Shown in pieces: positions 26,696 through 35,059 of a stretch of DNA of 64,000 bases (its first letter is position 1; each line of letters opens with the position of its first letter). Below the pieces are notes generated by a model. It saw only the letters and a list, made by a program, of their open reading frames with translations. It was not told where the DNA came from and ran no database searches. The position numbers were made by a program, and so were the translations under genes. The DNA lies in assembly GCF_030732845.1 (NCBI RefSeq), contig NZ_JASHKA010000008.1:186001-250000 (forward strand), in the 5' to 3' direction. This DNA comes from Roseibium sp. MMSF_3544. Lineage in GTDB: Bacteria; Pseudomonadota; Alphaproteobacteria; Rhizobiales; Stappiaceae.

Positions 26696-29648
26696 CGGGC
26701 AACCCGCCGGTAAGCTCGTCGACCGGATCGCGACGCTTCCGGTAGCGCCGGAACCGGACCGCGCGACGCTTTTTCTGAAGGATCTTCTCGACGATCAGGA
26801 GACAGGGGAGGCGCTGGCATCACTGTTCGGAGCCAAGCCGGCTCTAGAACCTTTCCTGATGGGCATTGTTGGCAATTCACCTTATCTGCGCGACCTGATG
26901 CTCACCGACCCACCAAGGCTTTTGAGCATATTGAACGACGCGCCGGAGCAGCGTATCGAGCGCCTGCTTCAGGACGCAGCGGCTGCAAGCGCAGAAGACG
27001 AAGCCGGTATCATGCGTTTGCTCAGGCAGTTGAAGCAGGATCTGGCCCTGACCCTCGGGCTCGCGGACATTTGCGGTGCAATTGGCCTTGACCGCGTGAC
27101 AAGGGCACTCGCCGGTTTCGCCGATGCATCGCTCAATGCCGCCATCCGGTTTTGCCTCGCTGACCTTGCGCGCCGGAACAAGTTTGCACCGCGCGATCCG
27201 GAACGGCCCGAGATCGATAGCGGGCTGATTGTACTTGCCATGGGAAAACACGGCGCGAACGAGCTGAACTATTCGTCCGATATCGATCTCATCATCCTGT
27301 ACGATCCCGACAAGGCACCCATGGCCGGTGGCGCCGAGGCCCCCGTGGAGTTTGTCCGTCTGACCCGTCGGCTGGTCAAGATCATGCAGGACCGGACAGC
27401 CGACGGATATGTTTTCCGCACGGACCTTCGCCTGCGCCCGGACCCGGGAGCAACACCGCCTGCAATGTCGGTGCCCGCAGCACTCGTGTACTACGAGTCG
27501 CTGGGGCAGAACTGGGAACGAGCAGCGTTGGTCAAGGCACGGCCCTGTGCCGGCGACATTCCCGCCGGCAATGCCTTCCTCCATGAGATCGCCCCGTTTA
27601 TCTGGCGCAAGTACCTTGATTTCGCAGCGATTGCCGATGTGCAATCGATCAAGCGTCAGATCCATATGCACAAGGGCCACAGCGCTATCGCTGTTGCCGG
27701 TCACAACGTGAAGCTCGGGCGCGGCGGTATCCGCGAGGTCGAGTTTTTCGTGCAAACCCAACAGCTGATCGCTGGCGGCAGAAATCCGGCGCTACGCGGC
27801 AGACGCACGCTCGATATGCTGGAAGAATTGTGCAACGCGGACTGGATACGGCTGAAGACGCGGGACGAAATGCGGGACGCTTACGTTTTCCTGCGCGATG
27901 TCGAACACCGGATCCAGATGCTGAACGATGAGCAAACGCAGTTGCTGCCCAAGGACGAAGCGGGTCTGATGCGCGTTGCCGCTTTGATGGGGTTCGACAC
28001 GCTGAAGGCGTTCGAGGAGGATTTCCTTGGACACATGCAACGGGTTCAAAGCCATTACTCGGAACTGTTCGAGGATGAGCCCGGACTGTCGTCGGAGATC
28101 GGAAATCTCGTCTTCACGGGAGATGATCACGACCCGGATACGCTTGAAACCCTGGCCCGGCTCGGGTTCAAGAACCCGTCGGAGGCGGCGGGGATCGTGA
28201 AGTCCTGGCATTTCGGCCGCTACGCATGCACCCGGTCCACAAAGGCGCGTGAACGGCTTACCGAAATGCATCCGTCACTGATCGGAGCTTTGGCAGCAAC
28301 CGACAATGCCGATGCGGCGCTGGTTGCCTTTGACAGTTTCCTGTCCAAGTTGCCGGCCGGTGTGCAGCTGTTTTCATTGCTCAGGTCCAATCCGCAGCTG
28401 TTGACTTTGCTTGCGACCACAATGGGCGTAGCCCCGCGGATGGCCGAGACGGTCTCAAAGCGCGTGCATGTCCTGGACGCGGTGCTTGATCCGGCCTTTT
28501 TCGGCGCCATGCCGAGCGTGAAAGAATTCCGGGACGGACTGGACCGGACGCTTGCCCAGGCACGGTTTTACGAAGAAGCACTCGATCGGGCACGGATCTT
28601 CACCCAGGAGCAGCAATTCCTGATTGGTCTCCGGCTGATTTCGGACACTCTGTCGGCGGACAGGGTCGGTTTTGCACTTGCCCGTCTGGCGGAGGTCGTC
28701 GTCGGACGCCTGCTGACACAGGTGATCAATCATGTCGGTGAAGCGCATGGTGTCGTGCCAGGTGGCAACGTGGCCGTTCTGGCCATGGGCAAGCTCGGCG
28801 GCCGGGAAATGACGGCGTCCTCCGATCTCGATCTGATCCTGCTCTACGAAGCGCCGGAGGACGTCAAGCAATCCGATGGCCGCAGACCTCTGGCAAGCTC
28901 ACAATATTACATTCGCCTGACGCAGCGCCTTGTGACCGCATTGTCGGCCCCGACGGCGGAAGGGTTGCTCTATGAAGTGGACTTTCGCCTGCGGCCCTCC
29001 GGCAACGCTGGCCCGCTTGCGACCAACCTGGACGGGTTTATTTCCTACCAGCAAAAAGACGCCTGGACTTGGGAGCACATGGCACTGACGCGGGCAAGGG
29101 TCATAGCTTCGACGACGCCTGAGTTTGCGCAAAAGATCTCCGACAGCATCCGGCAGCTGCTGGTTCAACCACGCGACATGGCCAAACTGGCTGACGACGT
29201 CCGCTCAATGCGCGCGCGGATCGAGAAGGAAAAGGGGACGGACGACGTCTGGGACATGAAGCAGGTTGCCGGCGGTTTGGTCGACATCGAGTTCATTGCG
29301 CAATATCTCCAGCTCGTGCATGCCCACAAGACCCCCGGAATTCTTGCGCAAGGCACCGAGGAGGCGCTTGAACGCCTCAGGGAAGCGGGATGTCTTGATC
29401 CAGGCGATGCAGAACTGCTTTTGGAAGCACTGAGACTGTACCAGCGATTGACACAGGTGCTTCGTCTGGCGGTCTCCGGAAAGTTCGTCGCTTCCGAAGC
29501 GCCCGGGGGCGTTCTGGATCTGCTCGTTCAGGCGTCGGGAAGTCCGACGTTTGCGAGGCTGGAAACGGATCTCGCGAACCATCAACAAACTGTCCGCCAG
29601 ACCTTCATCCGGCTGATCGGTTCGGTTGAGGCTGCCGCCGAGAGCTAG
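26649..29648 (+). CDS. glnE: bifunctional glutamine synthetase adenylyltransferase/deadenylase
   Basis: This 999-residue GlnE has two nucleotidyltransferase domains, each with the GSxxDxD-like signature: MGKHGANELNYSSDIDLIILY at about 196-218 (deadenylase) and MGKLGGREMTASSDLDLILLY at about 714-734 (adenylyltransferase). It covalently switches glutamine synthetase in response to the PII signal. The ATG at 26649, within the kinase 3' end, is chosen because the N-terminus is typical for the family there. Length is near the usual 950-1000. Its 3' coding region has a diverged 76-base copy at 31143-31218. Confidence 0.93.
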   Translation: MEKAAIPESRVTRTGNGQPAGKLVDRIATLPVAPEPDRATLFLKDLLDDQETGEALASLFGAKPALEPFLMGIVGNSPYLRDLMLTDPPRLLSILNDAPEQRIERLLQDAAAASAEDEAGIMRLLRQLKQDLALTLGLADICGAIGLDRVTRALAGFADASLNAAIRFCLADLARRNKFAPRDPERPEIDSGLIVLAMGKHGANELNYSSDIDLIILYDPDKAPMAGGAEAPVEFVRLTRRLVKIMQDRTADGYVFRTDLRLRPDPGATPPAMSVPAALVYYESLGQNWERAALVKARPCAGDIPAGNAFLHEIAPFIWRKYLDFAAIADVQSIKRQIHMHKGHSAIAVAGHNVKLGRGGIREVEFFVQTQQLIAGGRNPALRGRRTLDMLEELCNADWIRLKTRDEMRDAYVFLRDVEHRIQMLNDEQTQLLPKDEAGLMRVAALMGFDTLKAFEEDFLGHMQRVQSHYSELFEDEPGLSSEIGNLVFTGDDHDPDTLETLARLGFKNPSEAAGIVKSWHFGRYACTRSTKARERLTEMHPSLIGALAATDNADAALVAFDSFLSKLPAGVQLFSLLRSNPQLLTLLATTMGVAPRMAETVSKRVHVLDAVLDPAFFGAMPSVKEFRDGLDRTLAQARFYEEALDRARIFTQEQQFLIGLRLISDTLSADRVGFALARLAEVVVGRLLTQVINHVGEAHGVVPGGNVAVLAMGKLGGREMTASSDLDLILLYEAPEDVKQSDGRRPLASSQYYIRLTQRLVTALSAPTAEGLLYEVDFRLRPSGNAGPLATNLDGFISYQQKDAWTWEHMALTRARVIASTTPEFAQKISDSIRQLLVQPRDMAKLADDVRSMRARIEKEKGTDDVWDMKQVAGGLVDIEFIAQYLQLVHAHKTPGILAQGTEEALERLREAGCLDPGDAELLLEALRLYQRLTQVLRLAVSGKFVASEAPGGVLDLLVQASGSPTFARLETDLANHQQTVRQTFIRLIGSVEAAAES

Positions 29649-29771
29649 GGGATGTGCTCGCAATTCAGTTTGCGGTGGCGAGCCTGATACAGGCTGGAAA
29701 TCAAAAACGTTTGCCACAGTGTCGATGCGCGGCCCCCGCCGAAAAGGCGGAGGCACGATGGTTCGCGGATG

Positions 29772-30818
29772 TTACTCGACCCTCACTTGGCGGCCCGCGT
29801 CAAAGTCTTCCAGCGTTTGGTAAAAAACATCCGCCGGCCCGGCGATCTTGGGGTCCGGATCCAAGTCGATTTGCAAGTCCGCCGCCGGATATGGCAGTGA
29901 CCGGATAAAGTACCGCATGCAGTTCAGTCGTGCGCGCTTCTTGTCGTCGGATCGTACGACGGTCCACGGAGCATCGGCGGTGTGCGTGTAGAAAAACATG
30001 TTTTCCTTCGCCTCCGAGTAGTCGTCCCACATGTCCAGCGACTGCACATCGACAGGGCTGAGCTTCCAGTGCTTCAACGGATCGGTGTTCCGCGCCTGAA
30101 ACCGCCGTAATTGTTCCTCCCGGCTGACAGAAAACCAGAACTTGAAAAGGCGAATGCCGCTTCGCACCAGCATTCGTTCGAACTCGGGAACCTGTCGCAT
30201 GAATTCCATGTATTCGCCTGGGGAGCAGAACCCCATGACCTTTTCCACGCCGGCGCGATTGTACCAGGAGCGGTCGAACAGAACGATTTCACCCTTCGTC
30301 GGCAGATGGCGGACATAACGCTGGAAGTACCATTGCCCCTTTTCTTCTTCGGTCGGTTTTTCGAGCGCCACGACCCGGGCGCCGCGCGGATTCAGGTGTT
30401 CCATGAACCGCTTGATCGTGCCGCCTTTACCGGCCGCGTCGCGTCCCTCGAAAATCACAATGACGCGCTGACCGCTGTCCTTGACCCAGTTTTGCACCTT
30501 CAGAAGTTCAATCTGAAGCTCCTGCTTGCGTGCCTCGTATTGTTCACGGCGCATGCGACGCTTGTAGGGGTAGTTGTCGGGCAACCGGGCGCTGTTGCTT
30601 TTCGATATGGAACGCTCATGCAGTAAAAGCGATGGACTTTTGTGAACGGCACTATGACGTATGGTTTTGTCCGCAGAGGATTTGGCGGCTTTTCCAGCGG
30701 GTGGCGTCTGCGACAGGGCCTTTCGAACCTTGGAAGTCTTTGCAGGGGAATCTGCTATGTCGAGTACTGCTGCTTGTGCCGCTTCTGGCGCATGTGCTTC
30801 TTTGGTTTTTGCTGTCAT
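29772..30818 (-). CDS. ppk2: polyphosphate kinase 2
   Basis: This 348-residue PPK2 has Walker A GRDAAGKGG (about 125-133), a lid region, and Walker B LFDRSWYNRAG (D182). It transfers phosphate between polyphosphate and nucleoside diphosphates or monophosphates. The N-terminal 80 residues are low-complexity, Lys/Ala/Ser-rich and outside the catalytic core. The ATG at 30818 is supported by AGAGAGGG; the frame runs upstream to 30947 but without a good site. It faces glnE tail-to-tail. Class I (single-domain, NDP-preferring) is likely from length, but the substrate class cannot be proven. Confidence 0.88.
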   Translation of the reverse strand: MTAKTKEAHAPEAAQAAVLDIADSPAKTSKVRKALSQTPPAGKAAKSSADKTIRHSAVHKSPSLLLHERSISKSNSARLPDNYPYKRRMRREQYEARKQELQIELLKVQNWVKDSGQRVIVIFEGRDAAGKGGTIKRFMEHLNPRGARVVALEKPTEEEKGQWYFQRYVRHLPTKGEIVLFDRSWYNRAGVEKVMGFCSPGEYMEFMRQVPEFERMLVRSGIRLFKFWFSVSREEQLRRFQARNTDPLKHWKLSPVDVQSLDMWDDYSEAKENMFFYTHTADAPWTVVRSDDKKRARLNCMRYFIRSLPYPAADLQIDLDPDPKIAGPADVFYQTLEDFDAGRQVRVE

Positions 30819-31476
30819 GGGGCCCTCTCTTTTCAGGTAACAAACACGCGGCTGGATGCGTTTCGAAATGTCCACGCAGATCCGGCCGTTGAAAGTGCAC
30901 GTCGCTTTGAATGAAAAGCAGGAATTGCTGCGGTGCATTGACCTCAAGCAATCGGGACAAGATTTTTTTGCCTGCGGACTGAGGGTGTCCCGTTTTGCGG
31001 GATTTTCCGGACTGAAATCGGCGTTCGATTGACTTCTTGCAGGCAGTCACAAGCTGTCGAATGTGAGGGTATATTTCATGCCAAAAGCGCAGGAACGCGA
31101 GGGTCTGTCTCACGAAGGCAAAACGCTTCGGCTGACGTCAAAAAGCGGGATGTCTTGATCCTGGCGATGCAGACCCGTTTTTAGAGGCACTAAGACGTTA
31201 CCAGCGATGGACCCAGGTCACTTCCGCGCAAAATCTTGCAAAATATCGAAGCGAACGAAGCACATTGCGACCGGATAGGTGGCGCGACCCGGCGTCACTG
31301 GAGCCCCTCAAAGCGTTCGAATAAGATTGCAGCTATTCGCTGGCCCAGAACCGACCTTGATCATTTGGAACGCGCTCAAGCGTTCAACGCCCGAAATTGG
31401 GTGTGATCCGCAGCACTCCGAAACACTCCAGTATTCCCCCATTTTTCTAGCAACGATAACGCTAGAGGGAAATACA
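30819..31476. other. 658-base intergenic region with a glnE remnant
   Basis: This is the longest gene-free stretch in the window. It lies between ppk2 (minus) and the HopA1-like gene (plus). It contains a short diverged copy of the glnE 3' region (31143-31218) and a hairpin just upstream of the HopA1-like ribosome site (TCTAGC 31446-31451 / GCTAGA 31461-31466). Otherwise I see no gene, terminator or transposase remnant. Promoters for both flanking genes presumably lie here. Confidence 0.5.
31143..31218 (+). repeat. diverged partial copy of glnE (pseudogene fragment)
   Basis: Bases 31143-31218 match 29383-29458 inside glnE in the same orientation without gaps, about 85% identical by eye (11 differences counted). 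Shared stretches include AAGCGGGATGTCTTGATCC and GGCGATGCAGA. The copy has a frame-breaking TAG inside and no flanking homology that I can see. It is a non-functional remnant, either from a partial duplication or carried in with neighbouring DNA. Confidence 0.8.
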
Positions 31477-32484
31477 ATGGGACTTCATCGTGATTTGCAA
31501 ACCGTGGTTGATTGGGCCTGGCTGAGACGGGCGGATCTGATGCGCGATGCTCTGGCCACCGGTCAGCCGAAAGGGCTAACGCACCTTGATCGGGGTAACC
31601 GCGCGGTCAATGAAATTTATGGCTACATCTGCGGCGCGACCGCCCGCAATCCGCCTGACGAGAGGACAATGCAGAAATTCTCAGAAACGCTGAGGAGAAA
31701 GCTGCGAAACCAGCTCACCGGTGCCGAATACCAATGTCAGACCAACGTGATGAAACGTATGAGGAGCCTGGACAACTTTCCGGAGTGGAGGGGCTGGGTC
31801 GGTGCGTTCATCCACTTCATTACCCCGTACAACGTCATGTGCAGGGAACGTGTCTATCTCAATCTGAAGGAACAGACGCGCGCCAATGCATTCGCTGCGA
31901 TCCTGAAGAAGATCTGGCATCTGCCCGGTTTGTACAGCGCGAAGGTCGCCGCGCCTGGTTCGAGAAAGACTGACACGGCCGTGATTTACTGTGACACCCG
32001 GGAAACACGGGAAGAGGTCGTAAAGATCGTCAAGAAGTATCAGAAAAGATACGCGAGATACTTCGATACACAACTGCCGAAACTGGTAGCGTCTGATGGA
32101 AAGGGCATCGGACATGGCGCCGAACCGCCGGATATGCATCCGGAGCGCCGGGACAGCCAGTCATTCGCAAGGGGTCATACTGACGGACAGAGTTTCGGAT
32201 ACTATCGCGCAACCCTCATCTTCATCGCGCTTGAGCGCACGCAGTTTCCGGAGAATATGAACCATGACTGCCGTAGGGCAGGTATGGATCTGCGCAGATT
32301 TCAGAACGCCAACGGGAGACACGGAATGCAGCTGGACATCGAAGGCGAGCAGAAAAGAAAGTTAGATGCCGTAGCGCAGAGGGCGCAGAAGGCGGAGTTC
32401 GAAGTTCGGGTCGAAGAGGTTTTCCGGCTCGCCGGACTGAGCGCAGAGCACCCGGAAACACAGGGAGCCGTGATCGTGAGCTAG
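31477..32484 (+). CDS. HopA1-family (type III effector-like) protein
   Basis: This 335-residue protein has its core (about 120-255) matching the HopA1/HrmA family pattern: RERVYLNL (123-130), SAKVAAPG...DTAVIYCD (154-173), FDTQLPKLV (196-204), GHGAEPPD (212-219) and SFGYYRATLIFIALE (239-253). The N-terminal 110 residues are helical. It has no signal peptide. In Pseudomonas the founding member is a secreted effector; relatives elsewhere include lanthipeptide-pathway proteins. No secretion or chaperone genes are in the window, so its role is open. The ATG at 31477 follows AGAGGGA; an upstream ATG at 31279 lacks such a site. The flanking glnE remnant suggests an acquired gene. Confidence 0.65.
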   Translation: MGLHRDLQTVVDWAWLRRADLMRDALATGQPKGLTHLDRGNRAVNEIYGYICGATARNPPDERTMQKFSETLRRKLRNQLTGAEYQCQTNVMKRMRSLDNFPEWRGWVGAFIHFITPYNVMCRERVYLNLKEQTRANAFAAILKKIWHLPGLYSAKVAAPGSRKTDTAVIYCDTRETREEVVKIVKKYQKRYARYFDTQLPKLVASDGKGIGHGAEPPDMHPERRDSQSFARGHTDGQSFGYYRATLIFIALERTQFPENMNHDCRRAGMDLRRFQNANGRHGMQLDIEGEQKRKLDAVAQRAQKAEFEVRVEEVFRLAGLSAEHPETQGAVIVS

Positions 32485-32547
32485 GCTCCAGGCTCTCCTC
32501 CGCTGCCCGCAGATTGAAGCAAGCAAGAATACAATGGGTGCCGCCGA

Positions 32548-34902
32548 TCAGTTGGTATCGCGTTCCGCAATCGGAAGCGTGAAGCTGACGGTGGTGCCCT
32601 TTTTCACTTCCGATTCGATTGTCAGCTTACCGCCGTGCAGCTCGACCAGCGAGCGGGCAATGGCAAGGCCGAGACCGGAGCCCTGATGGGTCTTGGTGAA
32701 CTGGTTTTCAACCTGGACGAAGGGCTGGGCAAGACGTTCGATATCCCTTTCCGAAATCCCGATCCCAGTGTCGGAAACCTCAAAGCGCAGCTCATTGTCA
32801 ATGGGCTGCGCACTGAGCGTGACGGTGCCGCTGTCGGGCGTGAATTTCACGGCATTGGCGAGCAGATTGAGCAGGATCTGTTTCAAGGCGCGCTTGTCTG
32901 CGTGAACCATCAGATCTTCGGCGACATCCGCGGTCACGGAGATGTTCTTTTCCGTCGCGGCTCCAGTCACGATCCGGCCGGCATCCTCGGCGGCTGAAGC
33001 GGCGCTGACGATCTCGGTGTCGATCGACATCCGGCCGGCTTCGATCTTGGACATGTCGAGGATGTCGTTGATTACGTTAAGCAGATACGTTCCGGAGGAA
33101 TAAATGTCCTTGCAGTAGTCGGTATAGCGCTCCGTACCGACCGGCCCGAACATCTCCTGGTTCATAATGTCCGAAAAGCCGATAATCGCATTCAGCGGTG
33201 TTCTGAGTTCGTGCGAAATGTTGGCGAGGAATTCCGACTTGGCCTTGTTGGCAGCTTCCGCGCGGGTTTTTTCTTCCTGATACTTGTCCGCCATCTCAAC
33301 AAGCTGACGTGCCTGGAACTCCAGGGTCTGGCGGGATTTCTGGAGATCGGAGACGGTCGCCTTAAGGCGCTTTTCCGACTCCATCAGTTTTTCCTCGTGC
33401 TTTTTCAGCGCGGTAATGTCCGTACCGACCGAGACAAAGCCACCGTCCTTCGTGCGCCGCTCGGAAATTTGAAGCCAGCGCCCGTCTTCAAGCTGCGCCT
33501 CATAAGACCCCTCAGGCGCGCCGCCGCGCTGGGTCACCGTCACAGGTTGCGGCGCAACTTCCGCATTGGATGCCGCCGCCATGACGTCCTGATAGGGCGT
33601 GCCCGCCTTGATTGCCGAATTCGGCAGGCTGTGGAGAGACTGATAGTTCGAATTGCAGATCACCAGTTCGTTCTTCGCGTTCCACAACACGAAGGCTTCC
33701 GAAATCGTTTCGATCGCGTCGCGCAGGCGAACGTCTGCCATGCGGCTCTGCTCGGCAAGCTGATGCTGCTCGGTGATGTCTATGCAGATCCCGATCAGGT
33801 GCGGTTCGGCACGGCCCGCATCCGACTGGATTTCACCGCGAGCGCGCAGCCAGATCCAGCTTCCATCCGCGTGCCGCATGCGAAATGTCTCGTCGACGAG
33901 TGTTTCGCCGGTCTCAAGCAGGTGTTCTGCGAGCCCGAGCAGGTCGATATCGTCTGGGTGGGTGATGTCGGAGACGTCCGCAAAGCTCAGGATGTCGTCC
34001 TTCGGTTCCCGGCCGAGAAGCTCATAAAGGGAAGACGACCAGAACATTCGGCCGCGTGAAAGGTCCCAGTCGAAAAGGCCGCATCGCCCGTGGGTGAGGG
34101 CGGTGTCGATCCGCGCGCGCGTTGCAGCATACATGTCGTCGGCATATTCGGCGCGGGTCGCCTGGCTGAAAAAGCCGTAGATCACGGCCAGCAGGACAAG
34201 GGACGTGCCGGCAAACAGCGTGACATTGGCAGAAAGGTCATCCCGCCAGTCGGCATAGATGGCACTTTCCGGCTGCAGGACCGCAATCATGCCAAGCTTG
34301 CCGTCAAGGTGATGGACGGTCGCCAGGAAAGGCTCGCTGCCTGCGCCGCGCCCTAGGTCGACGGGAACCTGAAGAACGCCGGCGCGCGCGCCGAAGACGG
34401 TCAGTGGTTGGGAGGGGCTCAGAAGATCCGTGATCGGTTTGTTCTCCAGCCCCGGATGCGCCGGTGCCGTTGCGGCGATCGTGCCGCTGCGGTCTGCAAC
34501 AAGGAATATACGCGCCTGGCTGGTGGCGCCGGCCGGAAGGCTGTCGGCGAGGGCGCGCTTCAACGTGGTGCGGAAGCCGTTTTCCGGAAGCGTACTTTCC
34601 GCCGCATTCAATCTGTTGGAAACGACGGTCGCCATCAGGCTGAGCGTCGTCTGCGCGGAAAGCTCGGTGTCGGTGTATTCGGTGGCCAGTTCACCTGCCC
34701 GAAACAGGGCCAGAACGATGATGAAGACGATTGCGAGCCCGGGAATGACACGGCGCATCACGCTGTCGGACCGAAAAATGCTGTCGCGAAGAGAGATGAG
34801 GATTGCTGCGAGCGGCAGGCGCGTGCTGCCTGTGCTGCTTTCCGGGTTCGAATCCTTTTCGCCGCGCCGCGTGGATGCGCCGCTGGCCAATACTCGCGCC
34901 AT
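32548..34902 (-). CDS. pleC: PAS sensor histidine kinase, PleC-like
   Basis: This 784-residue kinase has TM1 (about 49-71), a periplasmic domain, TM2 (about 232-250), two PAS domains (about 280-400 and 410-510), a coiled-coil linker, the dimerisation helix HELRTPLNAIIGFSDIM, and an HATPase domain (LLNLLANAVKFTPDSG, VSDTGIGISERD, GSGLGLAIARSLVELHGG). The HELRTPLNAIIGFS...FGPVG...INDILDMSKIEAGR context is the DivJ/PleC/PdhS type, which works on DivK and PleD. The TM layout and the position after glnE fit PleC of rhizobia. PdhS or DivJ cannot be excluded. The promoter has two GANTC sites and a CtrA-like half-site. Confidence 0.7.
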   Translation of the reverse strand: MARVLASGASTRRGEKDSNPESSTGSTRLPLAAILISLRDSIFRSDSVMRRVIPGLAIVFIIVLALFRAGELATEYTDTELSAQTTLSLMATVVSNRLNAAESTLPENGFRTTLKRALADSLPAGATSQARIFLVADRSGTIAATAPAHPGLENKPITDLLSPSQPLTVFGARAGVLQVPVDLGRGAGSEPFLATVHHLDGKLGMIAVLQPESAIYADWRDDLSANVTLFAGTSLVLLAVIYGFFSQATRAEYADDMYAATRARIDTALTHGRCGLFDWDLSRGRMFWSSSLYELLGREPKDDILSFADVSDITHPDDIDLLGLAEHLLETGETLVDETFRMRHADGSWIWLRARGEIQSDAGRAEPHLIGICIDITEQHQLAEQSRMADVRLRDAIETISEAFVLWNAKNELVICNSNYQSLHSLPNSAIKAGTPYQDVMAAASNAEVAPQPVTVTQRGGAPEGSYEAQLEDGRWLQISERRTKDGGFVSVGTDITALKKHEEKLMESEKRLKATVSDLQKSRQTLEFQARQLVEMADKYQEEKTRAEAANKAKSEFLANISHELRTPLNAIIGFSDIMNQEMFGPVGTERYTDYCKDIYSSGTYLLNVINDILDMSKIEAGRMSIDTEIVSAASAAEDAGRIVTGAATEKNISVTADVAEDLMVHADKRALKQILLNLLANAVKFTPDSGTVTLSAQPIDNELRFEVSDTGIGISERDIERLAQPFVQVENQFTKTHQGSGLGLAIARSLVELHGGKLTIESEVKKGTTVSFTLPIAERDTN

Positions 34903-34943
34903 GGGAAATGTGCCTCAAAATCCGCCGTTTCGGAGCGTGCCCC

Positions 34944-35010
34944 GAATCACCTTCATTTGAATCAAATCTTTGGTTTTTGTCCAGTCCCTTCAAAGAAGAA
35001 AATGGTTAAC
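34944..35010 (-). promoter_or_regulatory. pleC promoter region: paired GANTC sites and a CtrA-like half-site
   Basis: GAATC occurs at 34944-34948 and 34959-34963, which is GANTC, the CcrM methylation sequence, twice within 20 bases. On the minus strand GTTAACCAT lies at 35002-35010, matching the CtrA half-site TTAACCAT. All are within about 110 bases upstream of the pleC start at 34902. Cell-cycle (CcrM/GcrA/CtrA) control is a reasonable inference. A second GTTAAC lies at 35036-35041. Confidence 0.45.
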
Positions 35011-35059
35011 GCCGCGGATGGACTCTCCCGATTTTGTTAACCTTTTTGAGTATTTCGCA

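Noticed and set aside
31279-31476. Hrp-box or ECF promoter upstream of the HopA1-like gene
   Set aside because: GGAAC occurs, but no CCAC-N-A or CGTT element at the required spacing was found.
31477-32484. Class V lanthipeptide (LxmY-like) role for the HopA1-like gene
   Set aside because: No precursor peptide, kinase or methyltransferase of that pathway is adjacent.
35002-35042. Full CtrA site TTAA-N7-TTAA
   Set aside because: The two TTAA elements are 27 bases apart, so only a half-site can be claimed.
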